Assembly (NCBI GenBank): GCA_035550795.1 | Contig: DASZOL010000050.1 | Coordinates: forward strand, 1 to 64,000 | Source: DASRDR01 sp035550795 | Lineage (GTDB): Bacteria; Methylomirabilota; Methylomirabilia; Rokubacteriales; DASRDR01 | Length of the DNA stretch: 64,000 nt | Direction of reading: 5' to 3' | Part shown: in pieces, positions 23,749-33,453 of the stretch | Layout: each line of letters starts with the position of its first letter | Numbering within the stretch: position 1 is the first letter of the stretch | Notes under the pieces: generated by a model | The model's input: only the letters and a program-made list of their open reading frames with translations | What the model was told of the DNA's origin: nothing | Database searches by the model: none | Made by a program: the position numbers and the translations under genes

Positions 23749-26070
23749 TCAGGCTCGGCGCTGACGCGCCCCGGCGATCAGCGCGAAGAGCCGTGCGGGC
23801 GTCACGGGCACCTCCCGGATCGTCACCCCGAGGTCGGCGACCGCGTCCTCCACCGCATTGGCGATCGCGGCCGCGCCGGGGATCGCGCCGCTCTCGCCGA
23901 CCCCCTTGATCCCGAGCTCGTTCACGACCGAGGGATGGTCGAGGCGGGCCACCGGGAGCATCGGGAGCTGGTCGGCCTTCGGCAGTCCGTAGTCCATGAG
24001 GCTTCCCGTCACGAGCTGGCCGGAGTCGTCGTAGACCAGCTCCTCCCACAGGCCCGCACCGATCCCCTGGGCCGCTCCGCCCTGGAGCTGTCCCTCCACG
24101 ATGACAGGGTTGATGGCTCGCCCGCTGTCATGGACGACCGCGTAGGCGAGGAGCCGGACCTCGCACGTCTCGACGTCGACCTCGACCGCCGCCGCCTGGG
24201 TGCCGAACGCCCATGTGACGGTGTCCGGATAGAAGTAACTGCAGCGCTGGAGGCCAGGCTCCCCGGTCTTGCGGAGCGCCTTGGAGCGCAGGGCGGCGTA
24301 AGCCACCCGGCCGAGCGTCAGGGCTCGGCCAGGAACGCCGGCGACGAACACGCGGCCGCCCTCGATCCGCACGTCCTCGGGCGCGCACTCGAGGAGCTCC
24401 GCGGCGACCTGCTGCGCCCGGGCGCGCACCTCGCGGGCCGTGCGGGCGACCGCCGGCCCGGCGTTCGCGGCGACGCGGCTGCCCCCCGTGCCCATGCCGA
24501 TGGGGAAGAGCTGCGTGTCGCCGGCCACGATGTGGACATCGTCCAGGGGTACCCCCAGCTCCGCGGCGCAGATCTGGGCGAGCGTCGTCCGGTGGCCCTG
24601 GCCCTGCGCGGCCACCCCGATGGTGACGAAGACCTGGCCGCTCGGATCGACCCGGACCTGCGCGCCCTCGTAGGGGCCGATCCCGGAGCCCTGGACGTAG
24701 CAGGCGACCCCGATACCGATCCGGCGCGGCGTGCCGGCCTGCGCCGTCCGGCGAGCGCGGAGCTCTTGATGGCCGAGCACGTCGAGGGCGCGTTCCAGCG
24801 CGGCAGGGAAATCCCCCGGATCGTAGGCGACCGTGATGGCGTCCTTGTACGTGATGCCGGACCGGTACGGCATCTCGGCCGGCTGCACCAGGTTCCGGCG
24901 GCGGACCTCGAGGGGGTCGAGCCCGAGGCGGCGGGCCCCGATGTCGAGAAGGCGCTCCATGACGAAGACCGCCTCCGGCCGCCCTGCGCCTCGGTAGGCG
25001 GCGTTCTGGGTCTTGTTCGTCACGTAGCTCGTGCCGACGCCGCGGTAGCTCGGTACTCGATACGGCCCCGGCAGGTGATTCACGGTGTTGAGGGTGAGCC
25101 CCGTGCCCTCGACGGGGTAGGCGCCCACGTCGGCCTGGAAGGCGTCGTCGACGGCCACGATCGTGCCGTCTCGCCTGAAGGCGATTCGCGCCGCGTGCGC
25201 CTGCTCGCGGTCGTGCCCGGTGGCGACGAAGTGCTCCCGGCGGCCCTCGACCCACTTGACGGGTCGGCCCAGTCGCAGGGCGACGGCCGGGACCAGCAGC
25301 TCCTCGTGGTACACGGCGCCCTTCGGGCCGAAGCCACCGCCCACGTCGGGTGCGAGAACCCGGACCTGCTCGGCCGGGAGCCCGAGAGCCGTGGCCACGG
25401 CGTCCCGGACGAGATAGGGGTTCTGGGTGGACGACCAGACGACGAGGAGCCCGGACTCCGCGTCCCGGTAGGCGAGGACGCCGCGCGGCTCGATCGGCAC
25501 GGCGGTGATCCGGGGATGGTAGAGGCGCTCATCGACGATCAGGTCGGCCGAGGAAAAGGCGCGGTCGACGTCGCCCACGCCGCCACGGACGACGACGGCG
25601 GCGTTGTCGGGCCAGTCCTCGTGGACACGATCGTCGCCGCCAGCGGCCGCCCCGAGCGTCATGACGGGGAGGAGCGGGTCGTAGTCGACGGCGACGCCGT
25701 CCATCGCGTCCGCCAGCCGATACGGGTCGTCCGCGACGACGACCGCTACCGGCTCGCCCACGTACCGGACCACCTCCGACGCGAGGACGCTCTGCACGTA
25801 GGGCCGGGTGCTGGGGGTGCCGCCGAAGGGCGCCGGGATTCCCGGCGTGACCTCCGGGAGATCGGCGGCGGTGTAGACGGCGACCCCGGGCATCGCGCGG
25901 GCGGGATCCGCGGCGATCCTTCGAATCCGCGCGTGCGCGTGAAGGCTTCGCACCACGCCGAGGTGCGCCGTCCCGGGCCGCCGGAGATCGTCCAGGTAGC
26001 GGCCGCGGCCCTCGAGGAGGGGCGCGTCCTCCTTCCGGCGGGGGGAGGCGCCGATCGGGCTGGCGCTCAC
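23749..26070 (-). CDS. Molybdenum hydroxylase large subunit, form II CoxL-like
   Basis: The 773-residue protein is the molybdopterin-cytosine-dinucleotide-binding subunit of the xanthine dehydrogenase/CO dehydrogenase family. It has the RVLAPDVGGGFGPKG region, the active-site loop AYRGAGR at residues 358-364, a GQGHRTTLAQ strand, and the catalytic Glu in GVGESG at about residue 726. AYRGAGR is the form II CoxL signature; the AYxCSFR of true aerobic CO dehydrogenase is absent, so CO oxidation should not be assumed. The iron-sulfur and FAD subunits that normally accompany it are missing from the flanks. The GTG start overlaps the acetamidase stop (GTGA). Confidence 0.9.
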   Translation of the reverse strand: MSASPIGASPRRKEDAPLLEGRGRYLDDLRRPGTAHLGVVRSLHAHARIRRIAADPARAMPGVAVYTAADLPEVTPGIPAPFGGTPSTRPYVQSVLASEVVRYVGEPVAVVVADDPYRLADAMDGVAVDYDPLLPVMTLGAAAGGDDRVHEDWPDNAAVVVRGGVGDVDRAFSSADLIVDERLYHPRITAVPIEPRGVLAYRDAESGLLVVWSSTQNPYLVRDAVATALGLPAEQVRVLAPDVGGGFGPKGAVYHEELLVPAVALRLGRPVKWVEGRREHFVATGHDREQAHAARIAFRRDGTIVAVDDAFQADVGAYPVEGTGLTLNTVNHLPGPYRVPSYRGVGTSYVTNKTQNAAYRGAGRPEAVFVMERLLDIGARRLGLDPLEVRRRNLVQPAEMPYRSGITYKDAITVAYDPGDFPAALERALDVLGHQELRARRTAQAGTPRRIGIGVACYVQGSGIGPYEGAQVRVDPSGQVFVTIGVAAQGQGHRTTLAQICAAELGVPLDDVHIVAGDTQLFPIGMGTGGSRVAANAGPAVARTAREVRARAQQVAAELLECAPEDVRIEGGRVFVAGVPGRALTLGRVAYAALRSKALRKTGEPGLQRCSYFYPDTVTWAFGTQAAAVEVDVETCEVRLLAYAVVHDSGRAINPVIVEGQLQGGAAQGIGAGLWEELVYDDSGQLVTGSLMDYGLPKADQLPMLPVARLDHPSVVNELGIKGVGESGAIPGAAAIANAVEDAVADLGVTIREVPVTPARLFALIAGARQRRA

Positions 26071-27041
26071 GCGGCCGGTCCGGGCAGGTAGCGCGTGGGG
26101 AGCTCGGCCCCCGCGACGTAGCTCAGCTTGCCGACCCGGCACATCTGGTACACGCTGATGCGGAAGTCGGGACAGGTGCTGACGAGACAGTACGCGTCGG
26201 TCGCGGAGTAACCGTGGTCGGTGACGAGCCAGTCGATCAGGTTGACCGTGGCGGTCTCGACGGCGACCTCGAGCGGCCGATACGCGAACACCGACACGAT
26301 CGATGACGGCTTCTCGATCCGCATCCAGGGTACCGTCCGCCCCTTGACCAGGTCGAAGTGGAGCCGCACGGTCGACTTGGTCTCGGCCGCCGTGCCCGTG
26401 AACTCGGTGTCGCCCTGGCTCGCGTGCACGTCGCCCAGGTAGAAGCGCGCTCCCGCGTGGAAAACCGGGAGGTGGATGCGATTCCCGGGTGCGACGTCGC
26501 GGATGTCGAGGTTGCCGCCCCACTCCCCCTGGCCGTCGAGGCTGGTGGTCACCTCACGCTCGGGAGCGACCCCGATGGTGCCGATGAACGGCGTGATGGG
26601 CCAGCTGATCCGGTCGCTGAAGTGAAGGGTGCCGTCCCGCGTCGTCCCGCTCGGTCCCGGCGTGTGGCGGAAGATCTTGGTGGTGTAGCGCCCGGAGAGC
26701 TCGGGCCAGCGGGCCGACTCGCCCAGGGGGCCGCGGCGGGGCCCCACCGCGATCCACGAGTAGCCGTCCACCAGGATGCCCTCGATGCTGACGACGAGCG
26801 TGTCGCCACGCTCGGCGCCCTCGATCCACACGGGGCCCCCGATCGGGTTCGCGAGCGGCGGGACGCGGTCGAATCCGGGCCGCTGCGCGGGGACGGCGAG
26901 GTCCTCGGGCGTCCGGAAGTACCCCGTGCTGGCGTCGTAGGTCTCGATCTCGACGCTCTCGCCGGGCTTCACCCGGAGGAGGGGCTCGTCCCGCCAGTCA
27001 AAGGCGTACTTGAGGGCCTGCTCACGCGTGATCCGTTGCAT
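26067..27041 (-). CDS. Acetamidase/formamidase family protein
   Basis: The 324-residue protein belongs to the FmdA/AmdA family of amidohydrolases, which release ammonia from short amides. Visible family segments include GPVWIEGAERGDTLVVSI, the HFDLVKGRTVPWMR strand, GDVHASQGDTE with metal-binding residues, and the YCLVSTCPDFRIS stretch near the C-terminus. A GAGGGTGACAC leader precedes the ATG. It overlaps the downstream molybdenum hydroxylase start by four bases, suggesting that the two act on the same compound, for instance hydroxylation of a heterocycle and hydrolysis of an amide. Confidence 0.9.
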   Translation of the reverse strand: MQRITREQALKYAFDWRDEPLLRVKPGESVEIETYDASTGYFRTPEDLAVPAQRPGFDRVPPLANPIGGPVWIEGAERGDTLVVSIEGILVDGYSWIAVGPRRGPLGESARWPELSGRYTTKIFRHTPGPSGTTRDGTLHFSDRISWPITPFIGTIGVAPEREVTTSLDGQGEWGGNLDIRDVAPGNRIHLPVFHAGARFYLGDVHASQGDTEFTGTAAETKSTVRLHFDLVKGRTVPWMRIEKPSSIVSVFAYRPLEVAVETATVNLIDWLVTDHGYSATDAYCLVSTCPDFRISVYQMCRVGKLSYVAGAELPTRYLPGPAA

Positions 27042-27122
27042 GTGTCACCCTCGGTGTGAGCGGTGCCGTCAGCTGCACGGGCTCCGGGGGCCCTGGCCGC
27101 GAGCGCATGGAGAGCGCGAGCC

Positions 27123-28307
27123 TCACCGGTGTCGGGGGCGCCGGAGCCGGGCGGCGACGGCATCGGCCTCGCGCATGACCCGGAGGATGTTGCCGCGAGA
27201 GAGCTTCGCGAGGTCCTGGTCCGACCAGCCTCGGCGGATCAGCTCCGCGAAGAGCAGGGGATAGCTCGACACGTCCTCCATCCCGACCGGCCACTCGTCG
27301 TTGCCGTCGTAGTCGCCGCCGATGCCGACGTGGTCCGCCCCGGCGAGGCGGCGCGCGTGCTCCACGTGGTCGGCGACGTCGCCGATCGTCGCCTTCGGCA
27401 GCCGACGGCGCCGCAGGTGGGCGCGCTCGAGGCGGTGGCGCTCCGCGGAGTCCTTGATGCCCCGCAACTGCGGCTTGAGCTCGGCGAGGGCCCGGGCCCG
27501 GGCGTCGGCTGCCTTCTGGGACACAAACGGGCCGACGAACGTGATCATGATGACGCCGCCGTTCCTCCGCAGGCGCCGAAGGATCGCGTCGGGGAAGTTG
27601 CGCGTGACGTCTGTCAGCGCGCGACAGGACGAGTGGGAGGAGATCAGCGGCGCCTCGGATGCATCGAGAGCCTGGGCCATCACCTCGGGTGACGCGTGGG
27701 CGAGGTCGACCAGCATCCCGAGCCGGTTCATCTCGCGCACGACTTCCCGCCCGAAGCCGGTGAGCCCGCCATGGCGGCGGACGTCGTTGCAGGAGTCCGC
27801 CCAGTCGAGGGTGACGTTGTGGGTCAGCGTCATGTACCGCACGCCGAGGTGGTAGTAGGAGCGGAGCGCGCCCAGAGAGCCTTCGATGGCGTGACCGCCC
27901 TCGATGCCGATGAGGGACGCGATCCGTCCCCGCATGCGCGCACGCTCCACGTCCGCGGCCGTGAACGCGGGCGTCAGGTGGTCCGGGTAGCGCGCGATCA
28001 CGCGTCGCGCCATGTCGATCTGCTCGAGCTGGACGCGCGCGAAGCGGCCGCCCACCAGGTCGCCCGGGATGTAGACGGACCAGAACTGGCCCCCGACGCC
28101 CCCCTTCCTGAGCCGCGCGAGATCCGTCTGCCCGCGGGTCGGCCGGCGCAGGTCGTAGCCGGCCACGTCCCCGCGCGCCTTCGGGTCGTTCCGGATCGTC
28201 CACGCGAGGTCGTTGTGGCCGTCGATGACCGGATGACGCGCGAGCAGGCGTCGCGCGTGATCGAGAGCGGCGGCGTCTGGTAGGGTGGGGCGGGGGGACG
28301 CGGGCAC
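27123..28307 (-). CDS. Membrane-dipeptidase-like M19 peptidase
   Basis: The 394-residue protein is a renal-dipeptidase (M19) family zinc hydrolase. The first metal ligands are in DGHNDLAW, the bridging Glu in GIEGGHAIEG, and later His residues in LAHASPEVM and SSHSSCRAL, with IGGDYDGN near the end. Members cleave dipeptides, often with a D-residue or dehydro-residue. No signal peptide is seen, so a cytoplasmic location is likely. The start is GTG, 9 bases after the SDR stop. Confidence 0.92.
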   Translation of the reverse strand: MPASPRPTLPDAAALDHARRLLARHPVIDGHNDLAWTIRNDPKARGDVAGYDLRRPTRGQTDLARLRKGGVGGQFWSVYIPGDLVGGRFARVQLEQIDMARRVIARYPDHLTPAFTAADVERARMRGRIASLIGIEGGHAIEGSLGALRSYYHLGVRYMTLTHNVTLDWADSCNDVRRHGGLTGFGREVVREMNRLGMLVDLAHASPEVMAQALDASEAPLISSHSSCRALTDVTRNFPDAILRRLRRNGGVIMITFVGPFVSQKAADARARALAELKPQLRGIKDSAERHRLERAHLRRRRLPKATIGDVADHVEHARRLAGADHVGIGGDYDGNDEWPVGMEDVSSYPLLFAELIRRGWSDQDLAKLSRGNILRVMREADAVAARLRRPRHR

Positions 28308-28316
28308 TACGCCACC

Positions 28317-29117
28317 CTACCAGACGCTCCAGCCGCCGTCGACCACGAGGTTGTGGCCGGTGATCCACGCCCCGGCGTCCGAGGCCAGAAGCGCCACGGC
28401 GCCCTTGAGATCGTGGGGCGCACCGGTCCGCGCGAGAGGATTCGCGAGGCGGCAGCGCTCCACGAACCGGCCGTCCGTGCCCGGCGGCGGAATCTGGCCG
28501 GGAGAGAGGCAGTTCACCGTGATCCCGTGCTCGCCGAGCTCGGTGGCGAGGGCCCGGGTGAGGTTGACGACTGCCCCCTTCGCCGCCTGGTACGGCGGGC
28601 CGGAGCGCTGGTAATCGAGATCGGCGTAAAGCCGGTTGTCGGCGCCGAGCGCGCCGTGGATCGACCCGAGCGTGATGATGCGGCCGCGACGCCGGGGGAT
28701 CATCACCCGTGCGGCGGCCTGGGCCGAGATGTAGGTGCCGGTCACGTTGAGCTCGAGTGCCCGCCTGAACTCGTCGATCGACGCGTCGGGCAGGTAGGTC
28801 GTCGTGAAGGCCCCGCCCGCGTTGCACACCATCACGTCGAGCTGCCCCCGGTCCGCCATCACCCGATCGACCAGCGCGTCGACCTCCGCCTCGACGGTCA
28901 CGTCGCAGCGGGCGCCCGTCGCGTCGAGCCCGCCGGCGCGGAGCCCCGCGGCGACATCCTCGCACCGCGCGCCGTCCCGGCTGCCGAGATAGACCGCCGC
29001 GCCGAGCTCGGCCAGGGCCTCCGCCATGGCGCGGCCCAGGTGCGTCGCGCCGCCGGTCACGATCGCGACACGGCCGGCGAGGTCGAAGAGGGACTGGACG
29101 CGCATGGCGCTGACCAT
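28317..29117 (-). CDS. Short-chain dehydrogenase/reductase (SDR)
   Basis: The protein of 266 residues (262 if the second ATG at 29105 is used) is a classical SDR. The cofactor motif is VTGGATHLGRA, the catalytic Ser lies in TLGSIHG, and the catalytic Tyr and Lys in YQAAK. GITVNCLSPG and the terminal NLVVDGGWSVW are also typical. It oxidises or reduces a hydroxyl/keto group with NAD(P). It is the first gene of the minus-strand unit ending in the molybdenum hydroxylase and starts only 44 bases from the divergent Gfo/Idh gene. Confidence 0.9.
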   Translation of the reverse strand: MVSAMRVQSLFDLAGRVAIVTGGATHLGRAMAEALAELGAAVYLGSRDGARCEDVAAGLRAGGLDATGARCDVTVEAEVDALVDRVMADRGQLDVMVCNAGGAFTTTYLPDASIDEFRRALELNVTGTYISAQAAARVMIPRRRGRIITLGSIHGALGADNRLYADLDYQRSGPPYQAAKGAVVNLTRALATELGEHGITVNCLSPGQIPPPGTDGRFVERCRLANPLARTGAPHDLKGAVALLASDAGAWITGHNLVVDGGWSVW

Positions 29118-29161
29118 TCAAGCACGGGGCGGCGGCGCGCGGAAGGTGGAGCTCTCGTGCG

Positions 29162-30178
29162 ATGATCGCGGGCGTGCAGCCGATCCGGGTCGCGGTCATC
29201 GGGGCCGGGTTCATGGGGGAGCGGCACGCGCGGATCTACGCCGGGCTTCCGGACGTCGAGCTGGTCGCCGTCTGCGACGTTCGGGAGGCCGCCGCGCGTG
29301 AGCTGGCGAGCCGGACGGGCGCCGCGGCATATTCTGACTTCGAGGCGCTCCTCCGGCGGGACGACCTCGATGCCGTCAGCGTGTGCACGCCGGACGGGCT
29401 CCACCGCGAGCCGACCGAGCTGGCCGCCCGGGGCGGCCGCCACGTCCTGCTCGAGAAGCCCATCGCCACGACGGTGGCCGACGCCGAGGCGATCGCCGCC
29501 GCCGCCTCCCGGGCGGGGGTCGTGCTGCTGGTCGGGCACTGCCTCCGCTTCGACCCGCGTTACGACCAGGCTCGCCAGGCCGTCGCGCAGGGCGAGCTGG
29601 GGGCGATCCAGACGATCTACACGCGCCGGGCCAACACCGTGGCGGCGCAGGATCGCCTGGGCGGGCGATGCCCGCTGCCGCTGTTCCTCGGCGTGCACGA
29701 CTATGACGTGATGCGCTGGCTCGCCGGCAGCGAGGTGGAGCGGGTCACGGCCGAGGCGAAGTGGGGACTTTTGCAGGGGCAGGGATATCCGGTGGAGGAT
29801 GCCAACTGCGCCCTGCTCCGGTTCGCGAGCGGGGCGCTCGGTATCGCGGAGCTCAGCTGGATCTTGCCCCGGGGCTTTCCGGCGGCGGGCGATCACCGGC
29901 TCGACGTCGTGGGCAGCGCGGGCTCGCTGTCGATCGCGACCCTCGAGACGGGGCTCCGCCGGGCGGATGGCCAGCGTGCGGTCCAGGTCGACACGGCGTC
30001 GGCCCCGTCGGTGCAGGGGCACCCCGGCGGCATGTTCTACTTCGAGCTGCGCCACTTCGTGGACTGCGTGCGCGGGCGGGCGACGCCCGCCGTCACGCCG
30101 CACGACGCCCTCATGGCCCTCCGGACGGCGCTGGCCGTGGAGCGCGCGGCGGCCACGGGGATGCCGGCCGTCCCCTGA
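29162..30178 (+). CDS. Gfo/Idh/MocA family oxidoreductase
   Basis: The 338-residue protein has an N-terminal Rossmann domain with AVIGAGFMGERHARIY and the EKPIA motif containing the catalytic Lys, then the C-terminal alpha/beta domain with HDYDVMRWL. The family oxidises or reduces sugars, inositols and related compounds with NAD(P). It is transcribed divergently from the SDR gene, with a GGAAGGTGGAG stretch before the ATG. The M20 peptidase gene lies 120 bases downstream behind its own predicted promoter. Confidence 0.9.
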   Translation: MIAGVQPIRVAVIGAGFMGERHARIYAGLPDVELVAVCDVREAAARELASRTGAAAYSDFEALLRRDDLDAVSVCTPDGLHREPTELAARGGRHVLLEKPIATTVADAEAIAAAASRAGVVLLVGHCLRFDPRYDQARQAVAQGELGAIQTIYTRRANTVAAQDRLGGRCPLPLFLGVHDYDVMRWLAGSEVERVTAEAKWGLLQGQGYPVEDANCALLRFASGALGIAELSWILPRGFPAAGDHRLDVVGSAGSLSIATLETGLRRADGQRAVQVDTASAPSVQGHPGGMFYFELRHFVDCVRGRATPAVTPHDALMALRTALAVERAAATGMPAVP

Positions 30179-30208
30179 GCAATTCGGGCCCGCGAGGCTC
30201 GGCGGGGC

Positions 30209-30237
30209 CTGACCGGAAGCGCGTCGTGGGGTATTCT
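30209..30237 (+). promoter_or_regulatory. Putative promoter of the M20 peptidase gene
   Basis: CTGACC (30209-30214) and TATTCT (30232-30237) are 17 bases apart and each matches the sigma70 consensus at four positions. The predicted start near 30244 gives a leader of about 55 bases ending in GAGGAG before the ATG at 30299. Confidence 0.4.
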
Positions 30238-30298
30238 CGGGCGACATGCCGGGAGGGCCCGGCCATTGCACCCTGAGCGGGTCCGAGGAGATCGAGCG

Positions 30299-31648
30299 AT
30301 GACCGACGCCGTCCTGACCGGGCAGACCGTGGAGCTCCTCCAGCAGCTCATCCGTAACCAGTGCGTGAACGACGGCACCACCGCGTCCGGGCAGGAAGTG
30401 CGGACGGTCGACGTGCTGCGCAGCTATCTCGCCGGGAGTGGCCTCGATCTCGAGGTGTACGAGCCGGCCTGGGCGTCGGGCCGTGCGAGTCTGGTCGCGC
30501 GCATCGAGGGCCGCGATCCGGCCGCCCCCACGCTCTGCCTGATGGGGCACACCGACGTCGTGCCGGTCAACCCGAAGACCTGGACGCGGGACCCGTTCGG
30601 CGGCGAGCTGGTGAACGGCGAGGTGTGGGGGCGCGGCGCGATCGACATGCTGAACCTGACGGCGTCGCAAGCCGTCGTGCTCCGGGCGTTGGCTCGGCGG
30701 GGCTGGCGGCCCCGGGGCACCCTGGTCTACCTCGCGTGCGCCGATGAGGAGGCGGGCGGCGCCCTCGGGGCCGGTTACGTGTGCGACCGGCACTGGGACG
30801 CGATCCGGGCGGACTACCTCCTGACCGAGAACGGGGGCCAGGTCAGCACGGGTGCGCACGGCGAAGGGCTCAACGTCACCGTGCACGTGGGCGAGAAGGG
30901 CGTGGCCTGGCGCCGCCTGCGCGTCCGCGGGACGCCCGGACACGGCTCCATGCCGTACGGCGTCGACAACGCGCTCGTCAAGGCCGCCAAGGTGGTGGCG
31001 CGCCTGGCCGACTACCGGCCGGCGCCGTACGTGGACGAGCTGTGGCAGCGCTTCGTCGACACGCTCGGCCTCGACCCCGCGCTCAAGGCCGCGCTGGTCG
31101 ATCCGGCACGGGTGGATGACGCGATCGCCCGGCTTTCGCCCAGCATGGCCCGGCTGGCGTGGTCGTCCACGCACACGACCTTCTCGCCGAACCAGTGCCG
31201 CGGGGGTGTGAAGACCAATGTCATTCCGGACGTCGTGGACGTCGAGGTGGACATCCGGACGGTCCCGGGCGACAGCGACGACGAGGTCCGACGGCACCTC
31301 GACAAGGCCCTGGCCGACCTGTCGGAGGAGGTGGAGGTCGAGCCGCTCTTCTCCAAGCCGGCGTCGATGTCGCCCACCGGCACCCCGCTCTGGGAGGTGC
31401 TCGGCCGGGTCGTCGACCGCCACTACCCCGGCGCGCGGCTCCTGCCCCGCCTCATCGTGGGGTTCACCGACGCGCCCTACTTCCGCGCCCGCGACGCCGT
31501 CGCCTACGGGTTCGGCCTGTGCTCGCGGACGCTGACGGCCGAGGCGATGGCCCCCCGGTTCCACGGCAACGACGAGCGCGTCGACGTCGAGTCGCTGGCT
31601 CTCACGACCCAGGCGTGGCTCGACGTGTGCGAGCTGCTGCTCGAGTAG
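30299..31648 (+). CDS. M20 family zinc peptidase/deacylase (ArgE/DapE-like)
   Basis: The 449-residue protein is an M20 metallohydrolase. The first zinc ligand is in MGHTDVVP, the bridging Asp near GRGAIDM, the catalytic Glu pair in ADEEAGG, and the dimerisation domain begins around KGVAWRRLRVRG. Family members remove acyl groups from amino acids or cleave dipeptides. The start at 30299 is supported by GAGGAG 8 bases upstream. A peptide-type importer follows, so the enzyme could process the imported substrate. Confidence 0.92.
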   Translation: MTDAVLTGQTVELLQQLIRNQCVNDGTTASGQEVRTVDVLRSYLAGSGLDLEVYEPAWASGRASLVARIEGRDPAAPTLCLMGHTDVVPVNPKTWTRDPFGGELVNGEVWGRGAIDMLNLTASQAVVLRALARRGWRPRGTLVYLACADEEAGGALGAGYVCDRHWDAIRADYLLTENGGQVSTGAHGEGLNVTVHVGEKGVAWRRLRVRGTPGHGSMPYGVDNALVKAAKVVARLADYRPAPYVDELWQRFVDTLGLDPALKAALVDPARVDDAIARLSPSMARLAWSSTHTTFSPNQCRGGVKTNVIPDVVDVEVDIRTVPGDSDDEVRRHLDKALADLSEEVEVEPLFSKPASMSPTGTPLWEVLGRVVDRHYPGARLLPRLIVGFTDAPYFRARDAVAYGFGLCSRTLTAEAMAPRFHGNDERVDVESLALTTQAWLDVCELLLE

Positions 31649-31886
31649 CGACGAAGCTCGCGCAGCCGCGGACAGGCCGACGACCTCCGCCGCGGACGGC
31701 ACCTCCCGGCGCCGCCGGATACTCGGGCTGGCGAGATCTCTGTGAGGATCGGCGCGACCATTCCCTCTCGACCGGGCCCCGCCGAGGGGGCCGGACCTCT
31801 GGTCCCGGCCGCGTGTTTGCGCTAGCCTACTTGCAACCTCGCGCTCTCAAGTGCCGAACGTCCGCGACACCCGGAAGGAGGCAGTG
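31649..31886. other. Intergenic region upstream of the second ABC importer
   Basis: This 238-base stretch separates the M20 gene from the binding-protein gene and probably carries the importer promoter, but I see no clear -35/-10 pair. The only strong element is the GGAAGGAGG ribosome-binding site just before 31887. Confidence 0.3.
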
Positions 31887-33434
31887 ATGAAGGCTACCTG
31901 CCGTGCCCTCGCGTTGACCCTGAGTCTGCTGGTAACCTTCGCCGGCACGGCCCTTGCCCAGAAGCGGGGAGGTGACCTCGTCGTGGGCCAGACCGCCGGC
32001 ACCAACACGCTCGACCCGCACTTCACGGCCTCGGCCGCCGCCCGGAACATGATGCTCGGCATGTACGAGACCCTCGTGACGATCGACGAGAACGCTTCGC
32101 CGGCGCCGATGCTGGCGGCGAAGTGGGAGGTGCTCGACAACGGGCTGACCTACCGCTTTGAGCTTCGGAAGGGGGTCCGGTTTCACAACGGCAAGGAGAT
32201 GACCGCTGCCGACGTCAAGGCGTCGCTGGAGCGTTTCGGGCGAGTCAGCCCGGAAAAGCAGACGATGGCGCAGGTCGCGTCTATCGAGGCGGCCGACGCG
32301 CACGTCGTGGTGATCCGGCTCAAGCAGGTTGACACGTCGTTCCTCGACCGACTGGCGTCACCAGCGTCGCCGACGACGATCATCCCGGCCGACGAGGCGG
32401 CGAAGGAGGTCAACAAGACCGCCCACATCTCGACCGGCCCCTACCAGTTCGTCGAGTGGATCCCGGACTCGCACGTCAAGCTCAAGCGCTTCGAGGGCTA
32501 CGTCCCGAATACCTCGATGAGCGGCCGCGACGGGCTCGGGGGGCGCAAGACGGCCTATTTCGACACGATCACCATCCGGATCATCAAGGAGGCGAGCGCG
32601 CGGGTCGCGGCGCTCGAGTCCGGCCAGATCCACTTTGCCGAGGACGTGCCCATCCCGGCGGCCAAGCGCCTCGAGACCGTTGCGAAGCTCCGGGTGGAGA
32701 ACCTCCTTCCCTGGGCCCAACCCCTCGTGCTCGTGAACACGCGCCTCGCCCCGACGAGCAACCTGAAGCTGCGGCAGGCGATCCAGGCGGCCCTGGACAT
32801 CGACGAGATCCTCGCCGCCGCCACCGACGGGCTCTATCAGTTGAATCACGGGTGGGTCTACCCGAACAGCGCTTATTACGCACCCGAGGCCGGGCGGGCC
32901 CTCTACAACCAGAAGGATTTGAAGAAGGCCAAGGCCCTGCTGGCGGATTCCGGCTACAAGGGCGAGCCCCTGACCATGATCACGAACAAGGACTACCAGT
33001 TCATGTTCAAGTCCGGGGTGGTGATGTCGGAGCAGCTGAAGGCACTCGGCATCGACCTGAAACTCGACGTGCTCGACTGGCCGACCATGGCCGCCCGGGC
33101 GAACACGAGCGAGGGCTGGAACCTCGCCACGACCGGGTTCGCCATCCAGCCCTTCGTGGGTCCCTACAGCTACCTGAAACTGTTCTGGGGTCCCACCCAC
33201 GTCGGCCGTGTCGCCAGCGATCCCGTGCTGGATCAGGCATGGGGGAAGTTCAACACCTCCCTGAAGCAGGCCGACCGGAAGGATGCCTGGGCCCAGATCC
33301 AGCAGCGAATGGCCGAGCAGGTCTACATCCTGAAGCTCGGCGATTCGGGCATGAAGCTCGGCATGGCGCGCGCCCTCGCCGGCTTCAAGCCGTACCAGGG
33401 GGCCCACCGCTTCTGGAACGTGTGGTTCGAGTGA
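31887..33434 (+). CDS. Peptide-type ABC transporter substrate-binding protein (SBP_bac_5)
   Basis: The 515-residue protein is a DppA-like receptor with a Sec signal peptide (MKATCRALALTLSLLVTFAG, cleavage after ALA). Hallmarks are TNTLDPHFT, YRFELRKGVRFHNGKE and the LRQAIQAALDIDE helix. The start has a strong GGAAGGAGG site. It is followed by its two permease genes in the standard order. The signal is Sec type, whereas two of the other complete binding proteins of this window and the left-edge one use Tat signals. Confidence 0.94.
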   Translation: MKATCRALALTLSLLVTFAGTALAQKRGGDLVVGQTAGTNTLDPHFTASAAARNMMLGMYETLVTIDENASPAPMLAAKWEVLDNGLTYRFELRKGVRFHNGKEMTAADVKASLERFGRVSPEKQTMAQVASIEAADAHVVVIRLKQVDTSFLDRLASPASPTTIIPADEAAKEVNKTAHISTGPYQFVEWIPDSHVKLKRFEGYVPNTSMSGRDGLGGRKTAYFDTITIRIIKEASARVAALESGQIHFAEDVPIPAAKRLETVAKLRVENLLPWAQPLVLVNTRLAPTSNLKLRQAIQAALDIDEILAAATDGLYQLNHGWVYPNSAYYAPEAGRALYNQKDLKKAKALLADSGYKGEPLTMITNKDYQFMFKSGVVMSEQLKALGIDLKLDVLDWPTMAARANTSEGWNLATTGFAIQPFVGPYSYLKLFWGPTHVGRVASDPVLDQAWGKFNTSLKQADRKDAWAQIQQRMAEQVYILKLGDSGMKLGMARALAGFKPYQGAHRFWNVWFE

Positions 33435-33453
33435 ACGGGAGGATTGCGGAGGG

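Noticed and set aside
23749..26070. Aerobic carbon monoxide dehydrogenase large subunit (form I CoxL)
   Set aside because: The active-site loop is AYRGAGR, not AYxCSFR, and the other two subunits are absent.
23479..26091. An 870-codon plus-strand open frame
   Set aside because: It is antisense to the molybdenum hydroxylase, which has clear active-site motifs, so the plus frame is a shadow.
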